Below are positions 1-12,902 of a stretch of 64,000 bases of DNA, in pieces. The stretch comes from Burkholderiales bacterium. Its GTDB lineage: Bacteria; Pseudomonadota; Gammaproteobacteria; Burkholderiales; Eutrophovitaceae. Position numbers and translations under genes: made by a program. Location: positions 62,001 through 126,000 of the forward strand of contig DATMAN010000063.1 of the NCBI GenBank assembly GCA_035560005.1, in the 5' to 3' direction. The notes under the pieces are model-generated. The model did no database searches, was not told where the DNA came from, and worked only from the letters and a program-made list of their open reading frames with translations. The number at the start of each line of letters is the position of its first letter. Within the stretch, counting starts at the first letter, position 1.

Positions 1-3000
1 CTGCACCGCGATCTGCTGCCGGCCATTCGAAGTACCGTCGCGCAGGCCGAGGGACCGAAGCCCGAGCAGGATCGAGCGCCGCTTGCGGCCGAAAGTACCG
101 GCGCCGACCGCGCCGCGGTCGCTCGGGAAGCGGCCGCACGCGCGGGAATCGAGGCGGCGCTGCGCACGAGCGAGCGCAGGCTGCGCGCCATCGTCGAGAC
201 AGAGCCGGAATGCGTCAAGGTCGTCTCGCGCGACGGCGAGCTGCTGGAGATGAACCCGGCTGGCCTGGCCATGCTGGAAGCCGCCTCGCTCGAGGAAGCG
301 CGCCGGCGGCCGCTGCTCACATACCTTGCCCCGGAGCACCGCGCCGCCTTCCGGGCACTGCATGAGCACGTGATGCGCGGTGAACGAGGGTCGCTGCGCT
401 TCGAGGTGGTCGGTCTCAAGGGGACCCGCCGCTGGCTGGAGACGCATGCCGCGCCGCTGCGAGACGACGCCGGCAATGTGTATGCGCTGCTCGGCGTCAC
501 CCGCGACATCAGCGTTCAGGTATGGTCGGAGCGCTGGTCCGCGGCCGAGCATGCGATACTGGAGCGCATCGCCAAAGGCGAGGCGGCCAGCGAAGTGCTG
601 GATGCACTGTGCCGGGCCATCGAAGAGCGGATTCCGGGCGCACGCTGCTCGATCCTGGAGGTCGACGAGCAGGGTCTGCACCTGCGCCATCTTTCTGCAC
701 CCAGTCTGCCGCGACGCTACGTCGAGGCGATCGACGGCGCGGCGATCGGCGAGGCGGCCGGTTCGTGCGGCACCGCCGCCCATCGCCGCGAGCCGGTCAC
801 CGTCTCGGACATCCGGACCGATCCCCTGTGGCGAGAATATCGGGACGTGGCGCTGCGCCACGGACTGCGCGCCTGCTGGTCCACGCCGATCTTGTGCGAA
901 AGGCAGGAGGTGCTCGGCACCTTCGCGATCTACCCGGCGGAGGCGCGCGAACCCACCGAGGCAGAACGGCGCCTCACAGAACGCGCAGCATACCTGGCCA
1001 GCATCGTGATGATGCGTGCGCGTTCGGAGCGCGCACTGCGCGAAAGCGAGCTGCGCTTTCGCCAGCTCACCGAGAACATCCGCGAGGTGTTCTGGCTCAC
1101 CGACCCGGCCAAGGAGCGGATGCTCTACATCAGCCCCGGCTACGAGCAGGTCTGGGGGCGCTCCTGCGAGAGCCTTTATCGCTCGCCGCGCGACTGGGTC
1201 GAGGCCATCCACCCCGAGGACCGCGCGCGCGTGCTCGAAGCGGCGCAGACCCGACAGGCACGCGGGCAATACGACGAGGAGTATCGCATCGTGCGCCCGG
1301 ACGGGTCGGTGCGCTGGATACGCGACCGCGCCTTCCCCGTCGCGGGCGACAGCGGGGAGGTCTCACGCATCGCCGGCGTGGCGGAGGACATCACCGAGCG
1401 AAAGCGTGCCGAGGAAAGCCTGCGCCGCAACCAGGAGCGCCTCGGCACATTGATCAGTTCTGTGGACGGCATCGTGTGGGAGGCCGATGCGCAGACGCTG
1501 CGCTTCACCTTCGTCAGCCCGCGTGCCGAGCGCCTGCTGGGCTATCCGCTGTCGCGCTGGACGGAGGAGTCGAACTTCTGGCGGGATCACATCCATCCCG
1601 ACGACCGCGACCAGGCCGTGGGTTATTGCCTGCAGTGCACGAGGCAGTCGCGCGATCACGAGTTCGAGTACCGCATGCTGGCTGCCGACGGGCGCGCCGT
1701 ATGGCTGCGCGACATCGTGACCGTGGTGTCGGAAGGCGGCCGGCCGACCAAGCTGCGCGGGGTCATGGTCGACATCACCGAACGCAAGCAGGCCGAGCAG
1801 CGCTTGCGCGAAAGCGAGGCGCGTTTCCGGCGCATCGCAGAGCAATCGCCGGACGCGATCCTGATGCATCAGGCAGGCCGCATCGTGTTCGTCAACGAAG
1901 CGATGGTGCGCCTGATGCGCGCCGGGGCTCCCGAGCGACTGATCGGCAAGCCGGCCACCTCGGTGCTGCATCCGGAATACACGGCCATCGCTGAAGCGCG
2001 CATCCGCCGCCTGTACGCCGGAGACGCGCTGCCCCCGAGCGAGCAGCGATACGTGCGGCTCGACGGCACGACCGTCGACGTCGAGGTGGCCGCAGCGCCA
2101 TTCGATCTGGATGGCAAGCCGGCGGCGCTGGTGACCGTGCGGGATATCACGACGCGCAGGGAGCAGGAGAAGCGCATTGCGCGATTGACCCGGATCTACG
2201 AGGTGTTGAGCGCGATCAACTCGGCCATCGTCCGGGTGCGTGAGCGCGAGGCGCTGCTGGAGGAGGCCTGCCGCATCGCCACGGCACACGGTGGCTTCAC
2301 CGCCGCATGGATCGGTTCCTTCAACCACGCGACCGGCAACCTGATCGCCGTCGCGCACAGCGGGCTGCCGGCGGAAGTCGTGCCCAACGCGGACGAAAGC
2401 CCGCTGGAGCTGATACCGCAGGGCCCGGCGCAAGCCGCCCTGCGGACGGGAACTCCGGCGGTGAGCAACGACATCGCGAGCGAGCCGGAGTTCGTCGAAA
2501 GCGCGGTCGGCCCCGATACCTGGAACATCAGGCGCGCAGCCATCGCCAGAGGCGCGCAGTCGGTCATCGTCCTGCCGCTCTTTGTCGAGGAGCGGACCTT
2601 CGGAGTCCTGACCCTGTATGCGTCCGAGCGCGAGTTCTTCGACGAGGAGGAGTTGAGACTGTTGACGCAACTGGCCAGCGACGTGTCCTTCGCCCTCACC
2701 TTCCAGGCCAAGGAAGCGAGGGTCAACTATCTGGCGTATCACGACGTGTTGACCGGACTGCCCAATCGCACGCTGCTCCAGGACCGCCTCGCCCAGCACC
2801 TGCACGCCGCGCAACGCGACGGCACGATGACCGCGCTCATTCTGATGGATCTCGAGCGCTTCCGCCTCCTCAACGAGACTTTCGGCCGTCAATTCGCGGA
2901 CGAAGTGCTGAAGGAAGTCGCGCGGCGGCTGCATGCAGCGGCGCGCGCGGAGGACTCCCTCGCGCGGGTCGGCGGCGACCGCTTTGCGCTCACGCTGAGC

Positions 3001-4050
3001 CGCATCGCGGATTCGGCGGAAGTCGCGCACTTCCTTCGCAACCGACTGATGCCGGTCCTGCGCGATCCGGTCGGTCCTCCGGGCCAGGCACTGCGCGTGG
3101 CGGCACGGTTCGCGGTGGCCGTCTTTCCGCCGGATGGCGGTACGCCGGACGTGCTGTATTCGAACGCGGAGGCGGCCCTCAAGAAAGCCAAGGAAAGTGG
3201 AGAGCGTTTTCTGTTCTACGCTCCGGAGATGAACGCGAAGGTGCGCAAGGCGTTCGAACTGGAGAACCGGCTGCGCGAGGCGCTCGACGAGGAACGCTTT
3301 GTCCTGCACTACCAGCCGAAGATCGCCACCGGCGACCGCAGGATCACCGGATTCGAGGCGCTGATCCGCTGGAACGACCCGGAACTCGGGCTGGTCCCGC
3401 CCGGCGAATTCGTGCCGCTCATGGAGGAAACCGGGCTCATCCTCGAAGCCGGCCGCTGGGCGCTGTCGCAGGTGGCGCGCGATTGCCGGACATGGGGGGA
3501 ACAAGGCGTCCGGCCGCCCCGTATCGCCGTGAACGTTTCCGCGCTGGAACTCCGGCAGAAGGATTTTCTCGCCGTCGTCACCGAGTCGGCGCGAGAGATC
3601 CGAGCGGCGGGCGGCGCGCTCGACCTCGAGATCACGGAAAGCGTGCTGATGGAGAACGTCGGTGGTACCGCCGGCATGCTGCTTGCGCTGCGCGAGCAGG
3701 GCGTGACAATCGCCGTGGACGACTTCGGCACGGGCTACTGCTCGCTCGCCTACATCGCGCGGTTGCCCATCGACGCTCTGAAGATCGACCGCAGCTTCGT
3801 CGACGGCATGACCAGTGACGCGGACAGCCTGGCGATCGTCACCTCGGTGATCTCGCTCGCCCATTCCCTCCGGCTGCAGGTGATCGCCGAGGGCGTGGAA
3901 ACGCCGCAGCAGGCCGCGATGCTCGAGGAGCTGGGCTGCGACCAGATGCAGGGTTACTTGTTCAGCCGCCCGCTCTCCGCGGAGCAAGTCGGTGCATGGC
4001 TCGGGCAATTGCCGCCCGGGCACGAAGCCGCGACGCGCAGGCAAAAGTAG
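1..4050 (+). CDS. Multi-PAS/GAF GGDEF-EAL cyclic-di-GMP protein, 5' partial
   Basis: The frame is open from base 1, so the true start lies outside the window; the in-frame ATG at 250 falls inside the first PAS domain. Counting from base 1 I see PAS (about 58-175), GAF (183-338), three more PAS domains (355-475, 481-605, 610-725), GAF (733-890), GGDEF (911-1075) and EAL (1086-1335). The first visible residues (LLPAIRSTVAQAE) resemble the linker after a response-regulator receiver domain, so a REC domain may lie upstream; that is inference. The EAL half is intact (EALIRW, ITES, DDFGTGYCSL, AEGVET). The GGDEF signature reads GGDRF, so cyclase activity is doubtful and the protein is more likely a phosphodiesterase with a regulatory GGDEF. 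It is followed after 46 bp by a second cyclic-di-GMP gene on the same strand. Confidence 0.9.
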   Translation: MHRDLLPAIRSTVAQAEGPKPEQDRAPLAAESTGADRAAVAREAAARAGIEAALRTSERRLRAIVETEPECVKVVSRDGELLEMNPAGLAMLEAASLEEARRRPLLTYLAPEHRAAFRALHEHVMRGERGSLRFEVVGLKGTRRWLETHAAPLRDDAGNVYALLGVTRDISVQVWSERWSAAEHAILERIAKGEAASEVLDALCRAIEERIPGARCSILEVDEQGLHLRHLSAPSLPRRYVEAIDGAAIGEAAGSCGTAAHRREPVTVSDIRTDPLWREYRDVALRHGLRACWSTPILCERQEVLGTFAIYPAEAREPTEAERRLTERAAYLASIVMMRARSERALRESELRFRQLTENIREVFWLTDPAKERMLYISPGYEQVWGRSCESLYRSPRDWVEAIHPEDRARVLEAAQTRQARGQYDEEYRIVRPDGSVRWIRDRAFPVAGDSGEVSRIAGVAEDITERKRAEESLRRNQERLGTLISSVDGIVWEADAQTLRFTFVSPRAERLLGYPLSRWTEESNFWRDHIHPDDRDQAVGYCLQCTRQSRDHEFEYRMLAADGRAVWLRDIVTVVSEGGRPTKLRGVMVDITERKQAEQRLRESEARFRRIAEQSPDAILMHQAGRIVFVNEAMVRLMRAGAPERLIGKPATSVLHPEYTAIAEARIRRLYAGDALPPSEQRYVRLDGTTVDVEVAAAPFDLDGKPAALVTVRDITTRREQEKRIARLTRIYEVLSAINSAIVRVREREALLEEACRIATAHGGFTAAWIGSFNHATGNLIAVAHSGLPAEVVPNADESPLELIPQGPAQAALRTGTPAVSNDIASEPEFVESAVGPDTWNIRRAAIARGAQSVIVLPLFVEERTFGVLTLYASEREFFDEEELRLLTQLASDVSFALTFQAKEARVNYLAYHDVLTGLPNRTLLQDRLAQHLHAAQRDGTMTALILMDLERFRLLNETFGRQFADEVLKEVARRLHAAARAEDSLARVGGDRFALTLSRIADSAEVAHFLRNRLMPVLRDPVGPPGQALRVAARFAVAVFPPDGGTPDVLYSNAEAALKKAKESGERFLFYAPEMNAKVRKAFELENRLREALDEERFVLHYQPKIATGDRRITGFEALIRWNDPELGLVPPGEFVPLMEETGLILEAGRWALSQVARDCRTWGEQGVRPPRIAVNVSALELRQKDFLAVVTESAREIRAAGGALDLEITESVLMENVGGTAGMLLALREQGVTIAVDDFGTGYCSLAYIARLPIDALKIDRSFVDGMTSDADSLAIVTSVISLAHSLRLQVIAEGVETPQQAAMLEELGCDQMQGYLFSRPLSAEQVGAWLGQLPPGHEAATRRQK

Positions 4051-4096
4051 AATGGAACGCGCTCCGGGAGCGTGACCGCAGGTACAGCCGACGTAC

Positions 4097-6790
<2,694 letters not shown>

Positions 6791-6795
6791 GCTGC

Positions 6796-6825
6796 GGGGC
6801 CGGCGTTCTCATGCGCCGGCGCCCC
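6796..6825 (+). terminator. Possible hairpin terminator after the diguanylate cyclase
   Basis: GGGGCCGGCG pairs with CGCCGGCGCCCC across an 8-nt loop, with one bulged base, five bases after the stop codon at 6790. The stem is GC-rich but only a weak pyrimidine tract (TCTTCC) follows, so a terminator role is tentative. The rest of the gap up to 7007 holds only a second weak inverted repeat (GGCACAG ... CTGTGCC). Confidence 0.4.
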
Positions 6826-7007
6826 TCTTCCGGCCAGGGGCGGGCTTTCCGATCCACCGAGCCGTTCGTGCTGCCGGTAGCCCGGTTCCGGCAGGAGGCA
6901 CGCCGGATCCGCGGGGCTCGGCACAGTTCACGAAGGGGGGCTGTGCCACCGCGGCCGCAACGAGCGAGTCGCGCGCTCGATCGCCGGCGCGGCGATCCGA
7001 CCCGCCG

Positions 7008-7036
7008 CTTTTCTTCGCGGGCGCCCGGCGTATACT
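7008..7036 (+). promoter_or_regulatory. Candidate sigma-70 promoter of the GNAT gene
   Basis: A TATACT -10 box lies at 7031-7036, about 35 bases before the ATG at 7072. The best -35 match, CTTTTC at 7008-7013, is weak but correctly spaced (17 bp). Confidence 0.4.
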
Positions 7037-7071
7037 TTGCGCGACCCAACGCTGCTTTGCAGTCCACGCCC

Positions 7072-7557
7072 ATGGCCGTCCCGCAAATCGTCTACAAACC
7101 TGCGTCGCTGGCTGACGCCCTGGCCATCGCGGAGCTGTCCCGCGATCTGATCGAGACCGGCCTGGGCTGGTCCTGGACTCCGGTTCGGGTGGCGAACGAG
7201 ATCCGCGATCGCGACACGATCGTTCTGACCAGCCGCCACCGTTCGAGCATCATCGGTTTCGCCATCATGAACTTCGGCGACGAGCTGGGGCACCTGTCTC
7301 TGCTCGCGGTGCGGCGCGACTGGCAGCGGCGCGGCGTGGGCCGTGCGATGTTCCAGTGGCTCAAGTCCTCGGCGCTCACGGCCGGAATCGCCGCCATCGG
7401 ACTGGAGCTGCGCGCGGCCAATCACCAGGCCCGACAGTTCTACCGCGCGCTCGGCTTCGAGGAGGCCGGTTACGCGCCCGGCTACTACCGCGGCCGGGAG
7501 ACCGCGCTGCGCATGCGGCTCAATCTGCGGCCCGCCGCCCTCGGCTTCCGCACCTGA
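7072..7557 (+). CDS. GNAT family N-acetyltransferase
   Basis: This 161-residue protein has the GNAT fold pattern. The acetyl-CoA binding motif is visible as LLAVRRDWQRRGVGRAMF (Q-x-x-G-x-G type), followed by the family's C-terminal NHQARQFYRALGFEEAGY. An acetyl group from acetyl-CoA would be moved to an unknown amine, possibly a ribosomal protein or small metabolite. I chose the ATG at 7072 because the conserved N-terminal strand starts just after it and a TATACT box lies upstream. The same frame runs much further 5' but only as the shadow of the preceding cyclase gene. A repeat element follows the stop. Confidence 0.8.
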   Translation: MAVPQIVYKPASLADALAIAELSRDLIETGLGWSWTPVRVANEIRDRDTIVLTSRHRSSIIGFAIMNFGDELGHLSLLAVRRDWQRRGVGRAMFQWLKSSALTAGIAAIGLELRAANHQARQFYRALGFEEAGYAPGYYRGRETALRMRLNLRPAALGFRT

Positions 7558-7600
7558 CAGACAATTTCGGTCAAAGAGAGCACGCAGAAAAATCGAGACC

Positions 7601-7677
7601 CACCACCCGGACACCGAGCACCAGGAATTCGTTCAGGAGAGCCTTGCAGTTCCTGGTGTCTTTGCATTTTGGTGGTG
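7601..7677. repeat. Intergenic inverted repeat with 8-nt period, copy A
   Basis: The left arm (7601-7627) begins CACCACC and ends CACCAGGAA. The right arm (7650-7677) is its imperfect reverse complement, so the 77 bases can fold into one hairpin. The ends match exactly and the centres differ. Related units occur at 8213-8300, 12733-12891 and 34692-34848. Confidence 0.7.
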
Positions 7678-7726
7678 AGCGTCATTCCCGGTTTTCTGCG
7701 GCCTCGTCGGCCAGACAACTTGTCCC

Positions 7727-8200
7727 GTGAGCGCTGAGAAGAAGGAAACGGCAGGGGTCATCGCGCCGCCGCCGCTCGTCTACGCCGCCGGCCTGGTGCC
7801 GGGCTGGCTGCTCGAGCGGCGCTGGCCTTCGCCCTACGGCCTCATCGAGCCGCTGGCGCAGTGGATCGGCTGGTCTCTGATCGCCGTCGGGGTGGTGGTG
7901 TTGGTCTGGGCGCTGATCGCCCTGCGCCGCGTGCGCACCTCGGTCAATCCCTACACGCCGAGCACGGCGATCGCCACGACCGGGCCCTATCGCTGGTCGC
8001 GCAATCCCATCTACGTCGCCGACCTCGTCATCTACCTGGGCGTGTGTGCGCTGCTCAATTCGCTCTGGCCGCTGCTGTTCCTGCCGGCGGTGATCTGGAT
8101 CGTGAACAAGGGCGTGATCGAACGCGAAGAGCGGTATCTGGAGAACCGGTTCGGGAATCTCTACACCGTGTACAAGTCCCGCGTCCGCCGCTGGCTCTAA
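7727..8200 (+). CDS. Isoprenylcysteine carboxyl methyltransferase / PEMT-like membrane protein
   Basis: This is a 157-residue integral membrane protein with hydrophobic segments at about 15-30, 45-67 and 97-130. The SAM-binding signature of the ICMT/PEMT family is visible in TTGPYRWSRNPIYVADL and in the C-terminal ERYLENRFGNLYTVYKSRV. Bacterial members transfer methyl groups to lipids or unknown substrates, and most are unassigned; I cannot name the substrate. The start is a GTG at 7727, between two copies of an intergenic repeat. No ATG fits the reading better. Confidence 0.75.
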   Translation: MSAEKKETAGVIAPPPLVYAAGLVPGWLLERRWPSPYGLIEPLAQWIGWSLIAVGVVVLVWALIALRRVRTSVNPYTPSTAIATTGPYRWSRNPIYVADLVIYLGVCALLNSLWPLLFLPAVIWIVNKGVIEREERYLENRFGNLYTVYKSRVRRWL

Positions 8201-8212
8201 GAGTGTATTTTT

Positions 8213-8300
8213 CACCACCAAGCCACTAAAGACACCGAGTAGATCTTTTCTGGGTTCTGTTTCTGCATTCATTTCTTGGTGCCTCGGTGTCTCGGCGGTC
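8213..8300. repeat. Intergenic inverted repeat with 8-nt period, copy B
   Basis: The left arm (8213-8239) reads as 8-nt units of the form CACCAAGC, CACTAAAG and ACACCGAG. The right arm (8273-8300), read on the minus strand, is CGCCGAGA, CACCGAGG, CACCAAGA. The element fills the gap before the Crp/Fnr gene and ends 13 bp upstream of its ATG. Confidence 0.7.
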
Positions 8301-8313
8301 ATTCAATCACGGC

Positions 8314-8985
8314 ATGGATGCGGCAACGCTGAGGCAAGAGCTGCTGGCGCGGTTCCCGGTGTTCGGCTCGGTCTCGCGCGAGGCGCTGGAACGCGTGCTC
8401 GCTTCCGGACGGACGCGAACGCTCAGGGCCGGCAGCCTGTTGTTCGACACGGGCAAGCCCTGCACCGGATTTCCGCTGCTGCTCTCGGGTACGGTGCGGG
8501 TGGCGAAGGCGGCGCCCAACGGCCGGGAGGTGCGGCTGTATCGCGTCCAGCCCGGAGAGGCCTGCATCATGAGCACCGGCTGCCTGCTCGGCGAGGTGGA
8601 CTACAGCGCCACCGGAATCGCCGAGAGCGACGTGGTGGTCTTTGTCCTTCCGCCGGCACTGTTCACCGAGTTGATGGCACGCGAGGAAGCGTTCCGCAAG
8701 TGGGTGTTCGGCCTGTTCAGCGAACGGCTGTCGGGCATGATGGAGCTGGTGGAGGCCGTCACGTTTCAGCATCTGGACCGGCGGCTGGCGGCCTTCCTCG
8801 CCAGGCGCGGGCCGCTGGTCGTGGCTTCGCAGCAGCAGCTCGCGGACGAGTTGGGCACGGTGCGCGAGATCGTCGGGCGGCTGCTGCGCAGTTTCGAAGA
8901 CCGCGGCCTGGTGGAACTGGGGCGCGGACAAGTGCGCGTGGTGGACGCCGCGGGCCTTGCCGCCATCGCGGGTGAGCCGCGCTGA
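8314..8985 (+). CDS. Crp/Fnr family transcriptional regulator
   Basis: This 223-residue protein has a cyclic-nucleotide-binding-like beta-roll (about 15-130) and a C-terminal winged helix (about 150-215, with SQQQLADELGTVREIVGRLL). It contains GEACIMSTGCLLGEVDY, the cysteine-containing segment of a Crp/Fnr subgroup often found next to sulfur or anion genes. The FNR-type N-terminal cysteine cluster is absent, so an FNR iron-sulfur sensor is unlikely. I chose the ATG at 8314 because an upstream in-frame GTG (8287) lies inside repeat copy B. The SulP gene starts two bases after the stop, so the two are almost certainly cotranscribed and this is probably its regulator. Confidence 0.85.
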   Translation: MDAATLRQELLARFPVFGSVSREALERVLASGRTRTLRAGSLLFDTGKPCTGFPLLLSGTVRVAKAAPNGREVRLYRVQPGEACIMSTGCLLGEVDYSATGIAESDVVVFVLPPALFTELMAREEAFRKWVFGLFSERLSGMMELVEAVTFQHLDRRLAAFLARRGPLVVASQQQLADELGTVREIVGRLLRSFEDRGLVELGRGQVRVVDAAGLAAIAGEPR

Positions 8986-10788
8986 GCGTGCCCGTGCCCG
9001 ACGCGGCGTTCCCGGTCGCCCCTTCCCGTCACCGGCTGCAGCGCTGGCTGCCGATCTGCGGCTGGCTGCGCCGCTACACGCGCGAAGACTTCCAGGGCGA
9101 CCTGCTGGCCGGCTTCGTCACCGCCATCCTGCTTGTGCCGCAGGGCATGGCCTTCGCGCTGCTGGCCGGACTGCCCGCGCAGATCGGGTTGTACGTGAGC
9201 ATCCTGCCGCCGATTGCCTACGCGCTGTTGGGCACCAGCCGGGCACTGGCGGTCGGGCCCGTGTCGGTCGCTTCGATCATGGTGGCGCAGGCGCTGCGCG
9301 ATCTTCCCGCCGGGACCGATCCGGTGAACGCCGCGATCGTCCTGGCATTGCTGTCCGGCGCGATGCTCCTGGCGATGGGGCTGGCCCGCTTCGGCGTGAT
9401 CGCGAGCTTCCTCAGCCATCCGGTGCTCTCGGGATTCACCACCGCGGCCGCACTGCTCATCATCGCGAACCAGCTGCCCAGCCTTGCGGGGCTTCGCCTC
9501 CCTCAACACGCGTCCTGGCAGGCGTTGCCCGCCCGGTTGTCGGAAGCGCTGGCCAGCGTTCACGGTGCCACGGCGACGGTCGGGCTGGGCGCGATCGCGC
9601 TGCTGCTCCTCGCCGGCACGCCGCTGATCGCGTTGCTCACCCGTGCCGGCATGCCGCAACGGCGTGCGCTGATCGTGTCGCGTGCGGCACCTCTGGCGGC
9701 GGTCGTGGCCGGCACCGTTGCGGTCGGGGCCTGGGACGCGGCCAGGGGATCGGTGGCCATCGTCGGGACAATTCCCGAAGGGCTGCCGGACCTGCGGCTC
9801 GCGCTGCCGGAGCCGGGACTGGTCTGGCGGCTCCTGCCGGCCGGTTTTCTCATCGCGCTGGTGGGCTACGTGGAGAGCATCTCGATTGCGAAATTCCTCG
9901 CCGGCCGGCACCGCCAACCCATCGACGCCAATCAGGAACTGATCGCGCTCGGTGCGGCCAATCTCGCGGCGGGCGTCTCGGGCGGCATGCCCGTCGCCGG
10001 CGGCTTCTCGCGCACGATGGTCAATTACACAGCCGGCGCGCGCACGCAGCTCGCGGCGATCGTCACCGCGCTTCTGGTGGCGCTGGTGGCGGTGTTCTTC
10101 ACCGCGGCGCTGGCCGACGTGCCGAAAGCGGCATTGGCGGCGATCATCATCGTCGCCGTGGCCCAGCTCGTCGACCTGAAAGGCGCCCTGGCGGTCTGGA
10201 AGTACGACCGGGTGGACGGTGCGGTCCTGGCGCTCACGGCAGCGGGCGTGCTCGTGCTCGGGATCGAACCCGGGCTCGCCGTGGGCATCATGGCATCGCT
10301 TGCGAGTTTCGCGCTGCGCGCAGCGCGCCCACACGTCGCGGTACTGGGGCGCATCCGCGGCAGCGAACACTTCCGCAACGTCCGGCGCCACCCGGTCGAG
10401 ACCTGGCCGCACCTGCTCTTCCTGCGCGTGGACGAGAACCTGACCTTCGCCAACGCGGCATTCCTGGAGTCCGTGGTGATGAACGAACTCGCCACCCATC
10501 CGCAGGTGCGCCACATCGTGCTCGTGATGAGCAGCGTGAACGCGATCGACGGCACCGCGCTGGCCACGCTGGAACGCCTGGCCGAGAACGCGCACGAGGC
10601 GCGGGTCACGCTGCACCTTTCGGACGTGAAGGGACCGGTCATGGACCGGCTGAGGCCCACCGCGCTGCTCGAATTGCTGGAGCCGGGAAAAGTGTTCCTG
10701 AGCGCGCATGAGGCGGCCGAAGCGCTCGCCGATCCGCCCCCAGAGCCCCGCCGCGCATGGCGGACCGAAGGCGAAGAACGCCGTGCGC

Positions 10789-12005
<1,217 letters not shown>

Positions 12006-12009
<4 letters not shown>

Positions 12010-12719
12010 GCCGCAACTCCGGCCGGCCGTCGCACCTCGCCGTCGTGCTCGATGCGCCCGTCGAGGAAGCGCACCAGGCGCCGCGCGAAACGCGCGACGT
12101 CCGCTTCGTGCGTCACGACCACGAGAGTGATGCCCTCGCGATCGTTCAACCCGGCGAAAATCTCCATGATCTCGCGGCTGGTGTGCGTGTCGAGGTTGCC
12201 GGTCGGCTCGTCGGCGAGGATCAGGCGCGGATGGTTGGCCAGCGCCCGCGCGATGGCGACCCGCTGCTGCTGTCCCCCGGAGATCTGGCCGGGCAAGTGG
12301 TGGGCGACGTGCGCGAGCCCCACCCGCTCCAGCAACTGCGCGGCGCGGGAACGGCGTTGCCGCACGCCCAGGCCGGCGTAGAGCAAGGGCAGCGCGACGT
12401 TGTCGATCAGATCCACCCGCGGCAGCAGGTTGAATCCCTGGAAGACGAAACCGATCAGCCGGTTGCGCAGGCCCGCGAGCCGGTCCGAATCGAGGCGCGC
12501 CGTGTCCTGCCCGTCGAGCAGATAGCGCCCGCTGCTCGGCGTGTCCAGGCAGCCGAGGATGTTCATGAAGGTCGACTTGCCCGAGCCGGACGGGCCCGTC
12601 ACCGCGACGAACTCGCCGGCCCCGATCGCCAGATCGATGCCCTGCAGAACCGGATAGACGCCGGCCTGCGTCTCGTAGTGCTTGTGCAGCGACTCGACCC
12701 TGATCAGCGGCTCGGTCAT
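12006..12719 (-). CDS. ABC transporter ATP-binding protein (MacB/LolD type)
   Basis: This 237-residue ATPase has Walker A GPSGSGKST, the signature ISGGQQQR and Walker B LILADEPTGNLD. It belongs to the LolD/MacB group that drives mechanotransmission-type exporters. I placed the start at the ATG at 12719 (MTEPLIRVESLHKHY), where the family alignment begins. The frame continues to 12806 but crosses the intergenic repeat. It overlaps the permease by 4 bp. A 183-bp gap containing repeat copy C separates it from the membrane-fusion gene upstream. Confidence 0.92.
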
Positions 12720-12732
12720 GAAAGGACCCGGG

Positions 12733-12891
12733 AGCGAAACACGAAGCCACGAAGGCACGACGAAAAACGGCAATCGGGTGAAAAACACATGTGCGAGAAC
12801 GCCCACATGACAAGTACCTTCGAGTCTCCCCGTGCCTCTGGGTGTTCGTGGTCAGTTTGTCTGGATTGTCTTCGTGGCTTCGTGTTTCGCT
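12733..12891. repeat. Intergenic inverted repeat with 8-nt period, copy C
   Basis: A perfect 22-bp inverted repeat (left arm 12733-12754, beginning AGCGAAACACGAAG; right arm 12870-12891) brackets about 115 bases. The arms show 8-nt units ACACGAAG, CCACGAAG. A smaller inverted repeat (CATGTG / CACATG) lies inside. The element interrupts the efflux operon between the fusion-protein and ATPase genes. Confidence 0.8.
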
Positions 12892-12902
12892 TCTACGCGC
12901 CC

